64,000 bases of DNA from Poriferisodalis sp026713105 (GCA_965115995.1 OZ220472.1:1736001-1800000), one strand, 5' to 3'; shown: positions 34,179 to 43,486, counted from the first letter of the stretch. Notes: generated from the letters alone by a model not told the origin. Made by a program: numbers and translations.

Positions 34179-36026
34179 ATGAAGAGCTGCAATCCACAAC
34201 ATCGCCGGCAGGGGGCCGGCACCACAGCGTGGCGGATCGTCGCTGCGCTGCTGGCACTGTGCCTGGTGACGGCATCGTGCACATCGGCCGACGACGCCTC
34301 CGTCGACGGCGCAGGCACAGCCGACTCCGACGCCATCACGCAGTCGACCGCGGCTGCCTCGGGCGGCCGGGCACAGCCGGCCACGACCGAATTCTCCGAC
34401 GACATGGCCGACGAAGAGCAAACCGGGGCGCTCGGCGGTGCCGCTGCGGAGGAGGACATCGAGGCGGCTTTCGCCGACGAAGAAGAGGAAGAGATGTACG
34501 GCGGCATATCCCAGGAATCCATCTCTGGCCAGTCCTCGAGCGGTGCCCGTGAGCAAGACGAATCTGCCGACTCGGAGCACTCTGCGGAACCCGAGGTCGA
34601 GCCCTACGAGCCGACGCAACGGCGACGCACCGGGCCCGATCAATTCGTCGACTACGGCGTCAATCCGTTCGTCGACACCGACGACGATCCGTTCTCGACC
34701 TTCGCACTCGATGTCGACACCGCCTCGTACACCATTGCCCGCAACTTCCTCGACGGCGGCCAGCTGCCGCCCTTCGAGGCCGTGCGGGTCGAGGAATTCG
34801 TCAACTACTTCGACGGCGGCTACGACGACGAGATCGACGAGTTCACCATCAGCGTGGACGCTGCCCCGTCGCCATTCGCTGACACCGGCGACCTGCTGCT
34901 GCGGGTGGGCGTGCAGGCGCCGCACGTGGTGTCCGACGCCGTGCGGCCCGACAGCATCATCGTGGTCCTGGACAGCTCAGGCTCGATGAACCAAGAGATC
35001 GGCACCGGCAACGACAGGACCCGCCGCATCGAACTGGTCTATGACGCCGTCGACCTGCTGCTGGAAGGCCTGGAGCCCGAAACCCGGGTGGGCGTGGTGG
35101 CCTACGCCGACTGGGCACGCACCGTCAGCCGGCCGGCCGCTGTCGGCAGGAACCACGACGACCTGATCCGTCGCATCGAGCGAGACGTGCGACCCAGCGG
35201 GAGCACCAACGTGGCCGACGGCCTCGTCGCTGGCTACCGCATGGCCGAGAGCGAGGCAGACGCCGGGCGCGACGTGCTGGTGCTGTTGTTCTCCGACGGC
35301 GTCGCCAACGTCGGCGCCACCGAGACCGACCGGATCCTGCGCCAGCTCGGCGAGCGCGCCGACATCGGCCTGTCCACCATCGGCGTCGGCCTCGGCCCCT
35401 TCAACGACGAGCTGATGGAGCAGCTCGCCAACCGGGCCGACGGCTCGTACCACTACATCGACGACCATGACGAAGCGTGGCGGCTGCTCGGCGACGACGT
35501 GACCTCGTTCGTCTCGGTTGCCGCCCGTGACGCCAAGGTGCAGGTCATCTTCAACCCGGACACGGTGGCCGCCTACCGGCTGCTCGGCTTCGAGAACCGC
35601 GACGTGGCCGACCGCGACTTCCGCAACGATGCCGTCGACGCCGGCGAGGTCGCCATCTCCCAGAGCGCCACGGCGCTGTATGAGCTGACGCTGGTCGACC
35701 CCGACAGCCGGAGCCGTCGCAGCAGCGAGACGCTCGCCAAGGTCACGCTGCGGTATCAGCGACCGGCCAGCGAGAACGTCACCGAGGTGTCCGAGACGAT
35801 CCGCGGCAGCGATGCGCATCGCAGCTTCGACAACGCGGATCGACACTTCCGGCTGGCCGCAGTGGCCGCCGAGTTCGCCGAAGTCCTGCGCCAGAGCTGG
35901 TTCGTCGACGACCCGTTGATGCGAACGCTGCGCCACGAAGCAGAAGGCCTGGCCCGAGACTTCCGCGGCGATGCCGACGTGGCCGAACTGGCCCGGCTCA
36001 TCGCCGCAGCACAGCGCCTGGGTTAG
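34179..36026 (+). CDS. VWA-domain lipoprotein (YfbK-like, DUF3520)
   Basis: A 615-residue predicted lipoprotein. The N-terminus has Arg residues, a hydrophobic segment and the lipobox LVTASC, then an acidic low-complexity linker (about 35-135). A VWF_N-type domain follows (FVDTDDDPFSTFALDVDTASY; pieces). The VWA domain has an intact metal-ion-dependent adhesion site, DSSGSM, with Asp265, and later GSTNVADG. The C-terminal DUF3520 region ends in LARLIAAAQRLG. In Gram-negative relatives such proteins are surface-associated. AAAGGGGA at 8 nt upstream supports the ATG at 34179; a GTG at 34176 precedes it. Confidence 0.88.
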   Translation: MKSCNPQHRRQGAGTTAWRIVAALLALCLVTASCTSADDASVDGAGTADSDAITQSTAAASGGRAQPATTEFSDDMADEEQTGALGGAAAEEDIEAAFADEEEEEMYGGISQESISGQSSSGAREQDESADSEHSAEPEVEPYEPTQRRRTGPDQFVDYGVNPFVDTDDDPFSTFALDVDTASYTIARNFLDGGQLPPFEAVRVEEFVNYFDGGYDDEIDEFTISVDAAPSPFADTGDLLLRVGVQAPHVVSDAVRPDSIIVVLDSSGSMNQEIGTGNDRTRRIELVYDAVDLLLEGLEPETRVGVVAYADWARTVSRPAAVGRNHDDLIRRIERDVRPSGSTNVADGLVAGYRMAESEADAGRDVLVLLFSDGVANVGATETDRILRQLGERADIGLSTIGVGLGPFNDELMEQLANRADGSYHYIDDHDEAWRLLGDDVTSFVSVAARDAKVQVIFNPDTVAAYRLLGFENRDVADRDFRNDAVDAGEVAISQSATALYELTLVDPDSRSRRSSETLAKVTLRYQRPASENVTEVSETIRGSDAHRSFDNADRHFRLAAVAAEFAEVLRQSWFVDDPLMRTLRHEAEGLARDFRGDADVAELARLIAAAQRLG

Positions 36027-36039
36027 GCCAAGCCAAGTC

Positions 36040-36060
36040 GGCCGGTCGAAACGTCCGGCC
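36040..36060. terminator. Hairpin between convergent genes (first of two)
   Basis: GGCCGG pairs with CCGGCC around a 9-nt loop, 14 bp after the VWA gene stop. It is followed closely by a second, stronger hairpin. Confidence 0.5.
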
Positions 36061-36073
36061 CGGCTTCGGCGGT

Positions 36074-36114
36074 GCCCCGGCAGTGCTCTTCGGCTCAGGA
36101 GCAATTGCCGGGGC
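36074..36114. terminator. Strong hairpin between convergent genes
   Basis: GCCCCGGCA pairs with TGCCGGGGC (9 bp), and inside it TGCTC pairs with GAGCA across a short loop. It lies midway between the VWA gene and the convergent acyl-CoA ligase gene. The stem is strong enough to act as a bidirectional terminator, although it lacks a T-run. Confidence 0.65.
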
Positions 36115-36149
36115 GCCGTCGCGCCCGTGCTGAGCACATGAGGGACCCG

Positions 36150-37760
36150 CTAGGTGCCGAGCAGCTCGGCGGCCAGGTCCCGCAGCTCGGCCTTGAGCAC
36201 CTTGTTCGACGGGTTCAGCGGCAGCGCTTCGACGTTCCAGAAGTGGCGGGGCACCCTGTAGTTGGCCATCTGCTCACGGCACCACCCCCGCAACGCATCG
36301 GCTTCGGGAGCACCGGCCGGCGACGGAACCACGAATGCGGCACCGACCTCGCCGAGCCGTTCGTCGGGCACGCCGATGACGGCCACCTGGCCGATCTGGG
36401 GATGCTCGGTCATCACCTTCTCGACCTCGGCGGGATAGACGTTGAAGCCGCCGTTGATGAACATGTCCTTCTTGCGGTCGGTGACGTCGATGTAGCCGAT
36501 GTCGTTCATCACGCAAATGTCGCCCGTGTGCAGCCAGCCCTCGGCATCGATCGCTTCGGCGGTGGCTTCGGGGTTGTCGAGGTACCCAGCCATGACGTTG
36601 TACCCGCGCACGAGTATCTCGCCAGGCTGTCCGATGGGCAGGTCCCGTCCCTCGTCGTCGACGATTCGCAGCTCGACGCCGTCGAGCGCCTGGCCGCTGG
36701 TGGTCGCCACCAGCTCGGGCGGGTCGTCGGCCGCGCAGATCGCCGCCAGCCCGTGCGTCTCGGTCATGCCGTAGCCCGTGAGCACAACCTCGAAGCCGAG
36801 GCGTTCACGCATGGCCACGACCGTCTCCACCGGGATGGCCGCGGCGCCGGTCAGCGACGAACGCAGGCTGGAGGTGTCGTAGTCGTCGAGGCCCGCATGG
36901 TTGATGAGCGATTGGAAGATCGCCGGCGGCCCCGGCAGGATCGTGATCTGCTCGTCCTCGATGCGCTGCAGCACCGATTCGACGTCGAAGATGGGATGAG
37001 GGTGAATGGCGGCGCCGTGCATGATGCACGGCGTGATGCCCGCAGAGAAGCCGAAGGCGTGGAAGAACGGGTTGATCACCAGCATCCGATCGCCCCGGCG
37101 CATGCCCAGCTCGAGCGCGTACTGGTTGAAGTTCCGCAGCACCGGTGCTTGGTGCACCAGCACGCCCTTGGGCAGGCCCGTGGTGCCGGAGGTGAACATG
37201 ACCAGCCCGAGATCATCGCCCGACGCAGCCGCACACCTTCGTGCTGCCTCGGCCGCAGCCTCCGGCGTCGCCCGCCCCGCGAACTCGGCGTAGGAGATCG
37301 TGCCGCTGGGCGCGTCACCGCGCAGGATCACCGTGTCGACGAGCGTGTCGACCGTGTGGCCACCGTCGGCGGCCTCGTTGAGATCCTTGACGTAGTCGTA
37401 GCCCAAGAACCCGGCCACAGTGAACAGCACTTTGATCTTGGCCTTGCCCAGCACATACGCGGCTTCGCGGCCTTTGAAGCGGGTGTTCACCGGCACGAGC
37501 ACCCCGCCGGCGCGCAGCGTGCCCATCGAGGCGATCACCCACTCCCATGCGTTCGGCGCCCAGATGCCCACCGATTCGCCTGGCTCGACGCCCGATGCCA
37601 CCAGCGCTGCGGCGCACTCGTCGGAGAGTCCCTTGATGTCTGCGAAGCTCAGCGACACGTCGCCGTCGCGGATCGCCTCGGCGTCGCCGAACAGCCGCGC
37701 TGCCCGGTCGACGAGGTCGGGATAGTTATCGGGTATCGCCTCAGACATCACGTCAGACAT
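36150..37760 (-). CDS. Fatty-acid/aryl-CoA ligase (AMP-dependent synthetase)
   Basis: A 536-residue ANL-superfamily adenylating enzyme. The P-loop-like motif MFTSGTTGLPKGV lies near residue 187; GYGMTETHG is the A5 motif, GWLHTGDICVMND the A7 motif with the ribose-binding Asp, DRKKDMFINGGFNVYP the A8 hinge, and the C-terminal Lys lies in SNKVLKAELRD. It activates a carboxylic acid to its CoA thioester via the acyl-adenylate. It resembles FadD3-like/FACL enzymes; chain length is not predictable. ATGs at 37760 and 37748 are both possible; no strong Shine-Dalgarno decides. Confidence 0.9.
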   Translation of the reverse strand: MSDVMSEAIPDNYPDLVDRAARLFGDAEAIRDGDVSLSFADIKGLSDECAAALVASGVEPGESVGIWAPNAWEWVIASMGTLRAGGVLVPVNTRFKGREAAYVLGKAKIKVLFTVAGFLGYDYVKDLNEAADGGHTVDTLVDTVILRGDAPSGTISYAEFAGRATPEAAAEAARRCAAASGDDLGLVMFTSGTTGLPKGVLVHQAPVLRNFNQYALELGMRRGDRMLVINPFFHAFGFSAGITPCIMHGAAIHPHPIFDVESVLQRIEDEQITILPGPPAIFQSLINHAGLDDYDTSSLRSSLTGAAAIPVETVVAMRERLGFEVVLTGYGMTETHGLAAICAADDPPELVATTSGQALDGVELRIVDDEGRDLPIGQPGEILVRGYNVMAGYLDNPEATAEAIDAEGWLHTGDICVMNDIGYIDVTDRKKDMFINGGFNVYPAEVEKVMTEHPQIGQVAVIGVPDERLGEVGAAFVVPSPAGAPEADALRGWCREQMANYRVPRHFWNVEALPLNPSNKVLKAELRDLAAELLGT

Positions 37761-37877
37761 GGCGGACAGTCTCGCGGTTGGAGCGAACCATTTCCCTGCC
37801 GGCGCAGGCGAGACTGCCGCAGTGGAAGGGTTGACGCGCCGGTGGCGCAACAGCGACGGCACAGTGAGGGCAGCCCG

Positions 37878-38816
37878 ATGATCGTCTGCTGCGGCGAAGC
37901 ACTGGTCGACGTGCTGGACGGGGACGAATCCCGTTCGGTACCGGGGGGCGGGCCCATGAACACAGCCATTGCGGCTGCTCGCCTTGGGGCCCCGAGCGCG
38001 TTCGTGGGCCGGGTGTCCACCGATGCGGCGGGCGAGCTCATCAAGCGCCACCTCCAGCGCAGCGGTGTCGACCTGCGCGCCTGCGAGCGAGGCGCTGAGC
38101 CCACAGCCAGGGCGATCATCCGCCTCACGCCCCGCCCGTCGTTCCGTTTCGAGGGCGAGGACACCGCCGACACTGCGCTCGAAGCGGTCGATCTGGCCGC
38201 GCTCGGCGACGGCCCGCACATCCTGCACGGCGGCACGCTGGGCATGTTCCGCGGGCGGACTGCCGAGGTGCTGGCTGGGCTGGCCGAGCGTCATGACGGC
38301 CTCGTCTCGCTCGATCCCAATGTTCGGCCGGCGATCATCGGTGACCGGGATCGGTGGGACCACTTCCACCGGCGATGGCTGGTCGCCTGCAACCTCTACC
38401 GGGCGTCCGACGAGGACCTGGCGTGGATCTGGCCCGGCCGTGCGGCTGACAATTGCGTCGCCGAGCTGCTCGCCGGACGGGTCACAACAGTCATCGTCAC
38501 CCGCGGCGAACAGGGAGTCACCGTGTACACGGACGAGGGCGAGCTGGAGGTGGCAGCCTCATCGATCGACACCATCAACACAGCCGATACCGTCGGCGCC
38601 GGCGACTCATTCGTCGGCTCGGTGCTGGCATCGCTGTGGAACCGGCTCGGCGCCGACCGTTCAGCGCTCGTTTCGCTCAGCCTCGTCGATTGGCGTGCGA
38701 TCGCAGAGCGCGCTGCGGCCGCCGCGGCGCTCACATGCTCGCGACCCGGTGCCGATCCGCCGTTCGCCCACGAACTGGAGACGAACGTCGAGCAACCCGC
38801 GACCGGCGGCCGGTGA
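37878..38816 (+). CDS. PfkB family carbohydrate kinase (fructokinase-like)
   Basis: A 312-residue ribokinase-fold sugar kinase. The N-terminal GGGPMNTAIAAARLG is the PfkB signature 1 and DTVGAGDSFVGSVLA near 240 is signature 2 with the catalytic Asp. Substrate recognition residues of fructokinases (VSLDPNVRP) are present. It phosphorylates a furanose sugar, probably fructose. GAGGG lies 7 nt before the ATG at 37878. It lies divergent from the acyl-CoA ligase gene with 117 bp between. No sugar transporter is adjacent. The C-terminus is unusual in lacking the usual tail helices and ends in a Gly/Arg-rich segment. Confidence 0.88.
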   Translation: MIVCCGEALVDVLDGDESRSVPGGGPMNTAIAAARLGAPSAFVGRVSTDAAGELIKRHLQRSGVDLRACERGAEPTARAIIRLTPRPSFRFEGEDTADTALEAVDLAALGDGPHILHGGTLGMFRGRTAEVLAGLAERHDGLVSLDPNVRPAIIGDRDRWDHFHRRWLVACNLYRASDEDLAWIWPGRAADNCVAELLAGRVTTVIVTRGEQGVTVYTDEGELEVAASSIDTINTADTVGAGDSFVGSVLASLWNRLGADRSALVSLSLVDWRAIAERAAAAAALTCSRPGADPPFAHELETNVEQPATGGR

Positions 38817-38836
38817 CCGGTGACCGGAGACCGGAG
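38810..38836. repeat. 7-bp microsatellite, four copies, at gene end
   Basis: ccggtga ccggtga ccggaga ccggag spans the stop codon of the kinase gene. It is a short imperfect tandem of no evident function, likely slippage-prone. Confidence 0.6.
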
Positions 38837-38875
38837 CTACGCCACCGGCAGCAGCGGTGCGAGCCGCTCTCGGGC

Positions 38876-39685
38876 TCAGGCGATCTGCGCCAGCGCCTCG
38901 CTGTGAATGAAGTGGAAGTAGCCGTCGGGATCGTCGGCCCACGCCCGCCAGCCGGCGGCGATCTGTTCCATTTCGTCAGACGTCGCGTAGCCGTACTCGA
39001 CGGCCTGGCGGGCGAAGCTGGTGTTCAGGCACCGATCCGCCCACGAGTACCCCCAGTTGCGACGTGTCTCGGGCGTCCAGAACTGCCACACCGACGCTGA
39101 CATCGCCACATCGGGCAGCCCGGCCGTACGGAACCACGAGAACAGGTGGCGGCCGGCGTCGGGCTCCGCGTCGTTGTGGCGGCACACCTGCCTGTACACC
39201 TCGCGCCACCGGGTGATCTCGGTGCTGGACGGGTAGCCCCGCATCGTCGAGTAGTCCGAGTCGCGCACCGCCACCCAGCCGCCGGGGCGCACCACCCGGG
39301 CCATCTCGGCGATCGCCAACACTGGGTCCGAAAGGTGCTGGCAGACCTGATGCGCGTAGGCAACGTCGAACGTGGCGTCGCCATAGGGCAGCTTGTACAC
39401 GGACTCGTTGGCCAGCGTCACGTTGTCGACTTCGGCTTCGGCAACCGTGGCAGCCGCAGTTTCCAAGATCTCGTCGGTGACTTCGATGCCGGTGACGTGG
39501 CCGCGCTCGGCCCAGCGGGCGAGGCCGACGGTGATCGAGGCCGGGCCGCAGCCGACGTCGAGGATGCGGGCATCGGGCTCGATCACGTGACGGGCGAACG
39601 CCGCGCAGTCCTCAGCGGTGCGCCTCGCATGCTGAGCGACCACCGCCGGCTGATGGCCGTGGGTGTACACGTCGCCGCCGGTCAC
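38876..39685 (-). CDS. Class I SAM-dependent methyltransferase
   Basis: A 269-residue methyltransferase. Motif I is RILDVGCGPASITVGLA (about 40-56), motif II includes VTGIEVTDEIL, the post-I acidic residue is Glu, and AYAHQVCQHLSDP and RVVRPGGWVAVRD follow. It is closest in look to the Methyltransf_11 group used on small-molecule substrates (ubiquinone, glycolipid, secondary metabolites). The start at GTG 39685 is preferred because upstream residues are not family-like; another GTG is a few codons in. It lies divergent from the molybdenum hydroxylase gene. Confidence 0.85.
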   Translation of the reverse strand: MTGGDVYTHGHQPAVVAQHARRTAEDCAAFARHVIEPDARILDVGCGPASITVGLARWAERGHVTGIEVTDEILETAAATVAEAEVDNVTLANESVYKLPYGDATFDVAYAHQVCQHLSDPVLAIAEMARVVRPGGWVAVRDSDYSTMRGYPSSTEITRWREVYRQVCRHNDAEPDAGRHLFSWFRTAGLPDVAMSASVWQFWTPETRRNWGYSWADRCLNTSFARQAVEYGYATSDEMEQIAAGWRAWADDPDGYFHFIHSEALAQIA

Positions 39686-39783
39686 GGCGGCAGCGTACGG
39701 CCCAGGGCCGCCGGTCACGGCAGCAGCGTGACGAGCACGCCGCACCGGCCCGGTGTCACAGCGCGTCACTAGCCTCGCCGCCC

Positions 39784-42174
39784 ATGGCTGGATCGATCCT
39801 GGGCAACGAAGTCCGACGAACCGAAGACCCTGAGCTGCTGACGGTCGGCGGCCGATATGTCTACGACCACACAGCCGAGGGCATGTGCCACGCGGTGTTC
39901 GTCCGTTCCCCCATCGCCCATGCGCGCCTCGGCGGTATCGACACCAGCGAAGCACAGCAGGCGCCGGGAGTGATCGAGGTGGTCACCTCTGGCGAGCTCG
40001 GCGTCGCCCCGCACCACGGCTTCGTCAAGGTGGCAGACGAATTTGCTCGCCCGCCGCTGGCGACCGGCAAGGTCCGCTTCGTGGGCGAAGCAGTCGCCGT
40101 CGTCGTGGCCGAGACCGTGGCTCAGGCAGTCGACGCTGCCGAGCTCGTCGGGGTCGACTACGACCCGCTGCCCGCAGCTCCCGACGCCGAGGCGGCACTC
40201 GCCCCCGGGGCGGCGGCACTCTTCGACGAGCGGCCCAACAACGTCGCAACCGAGATCACCGACCCGCCTGGCATCGACCCGCTCGACGGCGCGACCCACA
40301 TCGTGCGGGGCCGCTATGTCAACCAGAAGATCGCCGCGGTGCCGCTCGAGCCCAATTCGTGCGCCGCGGTGCCCGGCGACGACGGCCGCATGACGGTGTA
40401 TTGCGCGACGCAGATGCCACACCTCATGAAGATGCAGCTCGCGGCGGCGCTCGGCTGGGACGCGCCACGGCTGCGTGTGATCGCACCTCATGTCGGTGGA
40501 GGCTTCGGCGCCAAAGCCGGCCTGTACCACGAGCACACCGTGGTGGCGGCCCTGGCCGACCGTCTGGGCCGCCCGGTCAAATGGACGCCCGGGCGCAGCG
40601 AGGACATGACCACGCTGGCCCACAGCCGGGCCCAGGTGCAGTACGCGGAACTCGGCGTGCGCGACGACGGCACCTTCACCGGGCTGCGGGTGCGCCTCGT
40701 GGGCGATACCGGTGCCTACCCCAACATCGGCACGATGCTGCCGGCGGGCACCAAGCGGATGTCCAACGGCACCTACGCATTTCCCGCAATCCGGTTCGAT
40801 GTCGCCACTGCGGTCACCAACACGACGCCGACAGGGGCATACCGCGGTGCTGGCCGGCCCGAGGCCGCTGCCCTGCTCGAACGGCTCGTCGATCAAGCGG
40901 CCATCGAAACCGGCATCGATCCCATCGAGATCCGCCTGCGCAACTTCATCTCCCCCGACGCCTTCCCCTTCGACACGCTCACCGGCGTGACCTACGACAG
41001 CGGCGATTACGCCCTGCCGCTGCAGCGAGCGGTCGAGCTGGCGGGCTACGAGGATCTGCGGGCCACCCAGCGTGCGCGGCGTGAGCGCGGCGATGTGCGC
41101 CAGCTCGGCATCGGCATCGCCAGCTTCGTGGAGATCACCGCCGGCGGTCTGACCAGCGAGTTCGCCGCGGTGCGCATCGAGCCAGACGGCGGCGCCACCA
41201 TCCGTGTCGGCACGAGTGCTCACGGCCAGGGCCATCACACGACGTTCGCCCAGATCGTGTCGGCCCGCACCGGCATCGATGTCGAGCGGATCGGGTTCAT
41301 CCAATCCGACACCGATCTGGTGCCCCGCGGTGGCGGTACGGGCGGCTCACGGTCGGTGCAGGTCGGCGGCTCGGCCGTCGCCACCGCCACTGACGTCCTC
41401 ATCGGCAGGGCGCTGCGGCTCGCAGCGCACCTGCTCGAAGCCAGCGCGGACGACATCGTGCTCGACGCCGAGGTGGGCACTTTCAGCGTGGCCGGTGTGC
41501 CGGCTCGATCCGTCGACTGGGTGCAGTTGGCCCGCGCGGTCGACGAGGCACCGGCGGGGCTGCTCGGCGACCCGACCGAGGCGGAGGTCAACGCGTCCAC
41601 GCGCGGCGAGCCCGTCGACCCAGGGCTTGCCGCGCAGCTCGACTTCGACCAGGGCGAGGCCAGCTTTCCCTTCGGCGCGCACGTCGCTGTGGTGGAGGTC
41701 GACACCGACACGGGCGAAGTCCACTACCTGCGGCACGTCGCGGTCGACGATGCCGGCACGGTGATCAACCCGCTGCTGCTCGCCGGCCAGCAGCACGGCG
41801 GCATCGCGCAGGGAGCGGCGCAGACGCTGTATGAGGAGGTGCTCTTCGACGACGACGGCAACCCCCAGACCGGCACGCTGATGACGTATCTATTCCCGTC
41901 GGCCGCGGAGTTCCCCCAATTCGAAGTCCACAGCACGCAGACGCCTTCGCCGCTCAACCCGCTGGGCGCCAAGGGCATCGGCGAGGCCAGCACCATCGGC
42001 TCGACGCCGGCGCTGCAGAACGCGGTGATCGACGCAGTCGCTCATCTCGGTGTCCGGCACATCGACATGCCCATGAGCCCGCAACGGGTGTGGGAGGCGA
42101 TCGCGGCGGCGCGAGCAGGCCGCCCAGCCGACCCGTGGCGGGAGCCGCCTGAGGTCTTCGCCGCGATGGACTGA
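39784..42174 (+). CDS. Molybdenum hydroxylase large subunit, form II CoxL-like
   Basis: A 796-residue CO/xanthine dehydrogenase family large subunit. Conserved parts are HAVFVRSPIAHARL at the start, VGGGFGAKAGLYHEH for MoCo binding, and AYRGAGR near residue 351, the signature that separates form II (putative aldehyde/xanthine) from form I (AYRCSFR) CO dehydrogenases. The C-terminal GAKGIGEAS holds the catalytic Glu near 728. So it is probably not a true aerobic CO dehydrogenase. No CoxM or CoxS homologue is adjacent. It is upstream of the carnitine gene set by only 31 bp, so it may be in the same operon; a role there would be novel. Confidence 0.88.
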   Translation: MAGSILGNEVRRTEDPELLTVGGRYVYDHTAEGMCHAVFVRSPIAHARLGGIDTSEAQQAPGVIEVVTSGELGVAPHHGFVKVADEFARPPLATGKVRFVGEAVAVVVAETVAQAVDAAELVGVDYDPLPAAPDAEAALAPGAAALFDERPNNVATEITDPPGIDPLDGATHIVRGRYVNQKIAAVPLEPNSCAAVPGDDGRMTVYCATQMPHLMKMQLAAALGWDAPRLRVIAPHVGGGFGAKAGLYHEHTVVAALADRLGRPVKWTPGRSEDMTTLAHSRAQVQYAELGVRDDGTFTGLRVRLVGDTGAYPNIGTMLPAGTKRMSNGTYAFPAIRFDVATAVTNTTPTGAYRGAGRPEAAALLERLVDQAAIETGIDPIEIRLRNFISPDAFPFDTLTGVTYDSGDYALPLQRAVELAGYEDLRATQRARRERGDVRQLGIGIASFVEITAGGLTSEFAAVRIEPDGGATIRVGTSAHGQGHHTTFAQIVSARTGIDVERIGFIQSDTDLVPRGGGTGGSRSVQVGGSAVATATDVLIGRALRLAAHLLEASADDIVLDAEVGTFSVAGVPARSVDWVQLARAVDEAPAGLLGDPTEAEVNASTRGEPVDPGLAAQLDFDQGEASFPFGAHVAVVEVDTDTGEVHYLRHVAVDDAGTVINPLLLAGQQHGGIAQGAAQTLYEEVLFDDDGNPQTGTLMTYLFPSAAEFPQFEVHSTQTPSPLNPLGAKGIGEASTIGSTPALQNAVIDAVAHLGVRHIDMPMSPQRVWEAIAAARAGRPADPWREPPEVFAAMD

Positions 42175-42205
42175 CCGGTCAGGCCGCTGTGAGACAATTT
42201 GGCCA

Positions 42206-43486
42206 GTGACCGAGCGGGGATTTGCCCAGCCGCCCACCCCGGATTGCCCCACACCGGACTACTACGAGTATCCGTGGGCGGCGCTCTCATCGGCATGTCT
42301 CAGCGCGCATGGCACTGCAGATCTGGTGTGGCCTGACGGGACCACGCTCGAATGCCACCCGAGATGGCTGCGCGAGAACGCCCCCGGTCCCGGCGGCATC
42401 AACTTGGCCACCCGGGAGTGCGAGCTGGATCCGGCGCATCTGCCCGTCGACCTGACGCTGGGGCGGATCTGCGTGGCCGACGGGGCGCTCGATGTGACCT
42501 TCGAGCCGGAGCATCGCGACGCCACGTTTCATCCGGGATGGCTGCGCCATGTCGCGGACGACATGCATCAGCCCTTTGCCGTCATTCCGGCACCGGAACC
42601 GTGGACCGCAGCGGCGCACCCAGAACCGACCACCTACGACGGCCCTGCGACGCTGCGCGACGACAACTCGTTGGCAGTTGCGCTGTGCGGCCTGGCTCGC
42701 TGCGGCCTCATCCGGCTGTCCGGCTGCGGCACCGATCCCGGCACGGTTGCCCGGCTCGCTGAGCGCATCGGCGCGATACGCGACTCCAATTTCGGCCTCA
42801 CCTGGCATGTCGACGTGGACATCACGCCCACGACAGTCGCCAATACCGGGCTGCGTCTCGCCCCCCATACCGACCTGCCGACCCGGGAGGTGCCGCCAGG
42901 GCTGCAGCTGCTCCATTGCGTGGAGAACACTGTCGAGGGCGGTTGGTCGACCATGGCGGACGGGCTGGCGATCGCCGACCATCTACGTGACTTCGAACCA
43001 GGCGCATTCGAGGCGCTCACCACGCTGGAGTGGATCTTCTTCAACCGTTCGCCCGACTACGACCACCGCTGGCAGGGCCCAGTCATCGACACGGGTGACG
43101 GCCGGATTCCCTACACCTACCGGGCGTTCCACCCGGTGCGGGCCTTTCCCGCGATGGCTGGCGCCGACGTCGAGCGTGCTTACGCCGCGCTGCGTCTGTT
43201 GAGCGCAACGGCCGGCTCGGACCGGTTCCAGATGCGCTACCCGTTCCGGCCCGGAGACATCGTCGTGTTCGACAACCGGCGAGTGCTCCACGGGCGAGAA
43301 GCATTCGAGCCGCGTCCGGGTACGCGCCGGCGGCTGATCGGCACCTACATCGACACCGACGAGTTCTATTCGCGGCTGCGCGTGCTGCTGCGCCGCGCTG
43401 TCGCATCGCGCACCGGTCAAGCCGGTGCTGTCGCATCGCGCACCGGTCAAGCCGGTGCCGGCAAGGAGATCCCCGCACATGGCTGA
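42206..43486 (+). CDS. Gamma-butyrobetaine dioxygenase-like 2-oxoglutarate/Fe(II) enzyme (BBOX/TauD family)
   Basis: A 426-residue non-heme iron dioxygenase. The N-terminal 110 residues look like the DUF971-type domain seen in gamma-butyrobetaine hydroxylases (TTLECHPRWLRENAPGP). The iron triad is H221 and D223 in LAPHTDLPTR and H362 in RVLHGREAFEPR; R of RRRLIGTY binds 2-oxoglutarate. It should hydroxylate gamma-butyrobetaine to L-carnitine, supported by two downstream carnitine-catabolic genes. The last 30 codons carry a 10-residue tandem duplication (VASRTGQAGA). The stop overlaps the start of the next gene by 8 bp. GTG 42206 is the start. Confidence 0.82.
   Translation: MTERGFAQPPTPDCPTPDYYEYPWAALSSACLSAHGTADLVWPDGTTLECHPRWLRENAPGPGGINLATRECELDPAHLPVDLTLGRICVADGALDVTFEPEHRDATFHPGWLRHVADDMHQPFAVIPAPEPWTAAAHPEPTTYDGPATLRDDNSLAVALCGLARCGLIRLSGCGTDPGTVARLAERIGAIRDSNFGLTWHVDVDITPTTVANTGLRLAPHTDLPTREVPPGLQLLHCVENTVEGGWSTMADGLAIADHLRDFEPGAFEALTTLEWIFFNRSPDYDHRWQGPVIDTGDGRIPYTYRAFHPVRAFPAMAGADVERAYAALRLLSATAGSDRFQMRYPFRPGDIVVFDNRRVLHGREAFEPRPGTRRRLIGTYIDTDEFYSRLRVLLRRAVASRTGQAGAVASRTGQAGAGKEIPAHG
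43397..43456. repeat. 30-bp perfect tandem duplication
   Basis: gctgtcgcatcgcgcaccgg plus tcaagccggt occurs twice in a row (43397-43426 and 43427-43456), adding ten residues to the C-terminus of the BBOX-like protein without changing frame. It lies just before the Shine-Dalgarno of the next gene, so copy number could affect coupling. Confidence 0.95.

Noticed and set aside
39784..42174. True aerobic CO dehydrogenase large subunit
   Set aside because: The active-site loop reads AYRGAGR (form II), not AYRCSFR, and partner subunits are absent.
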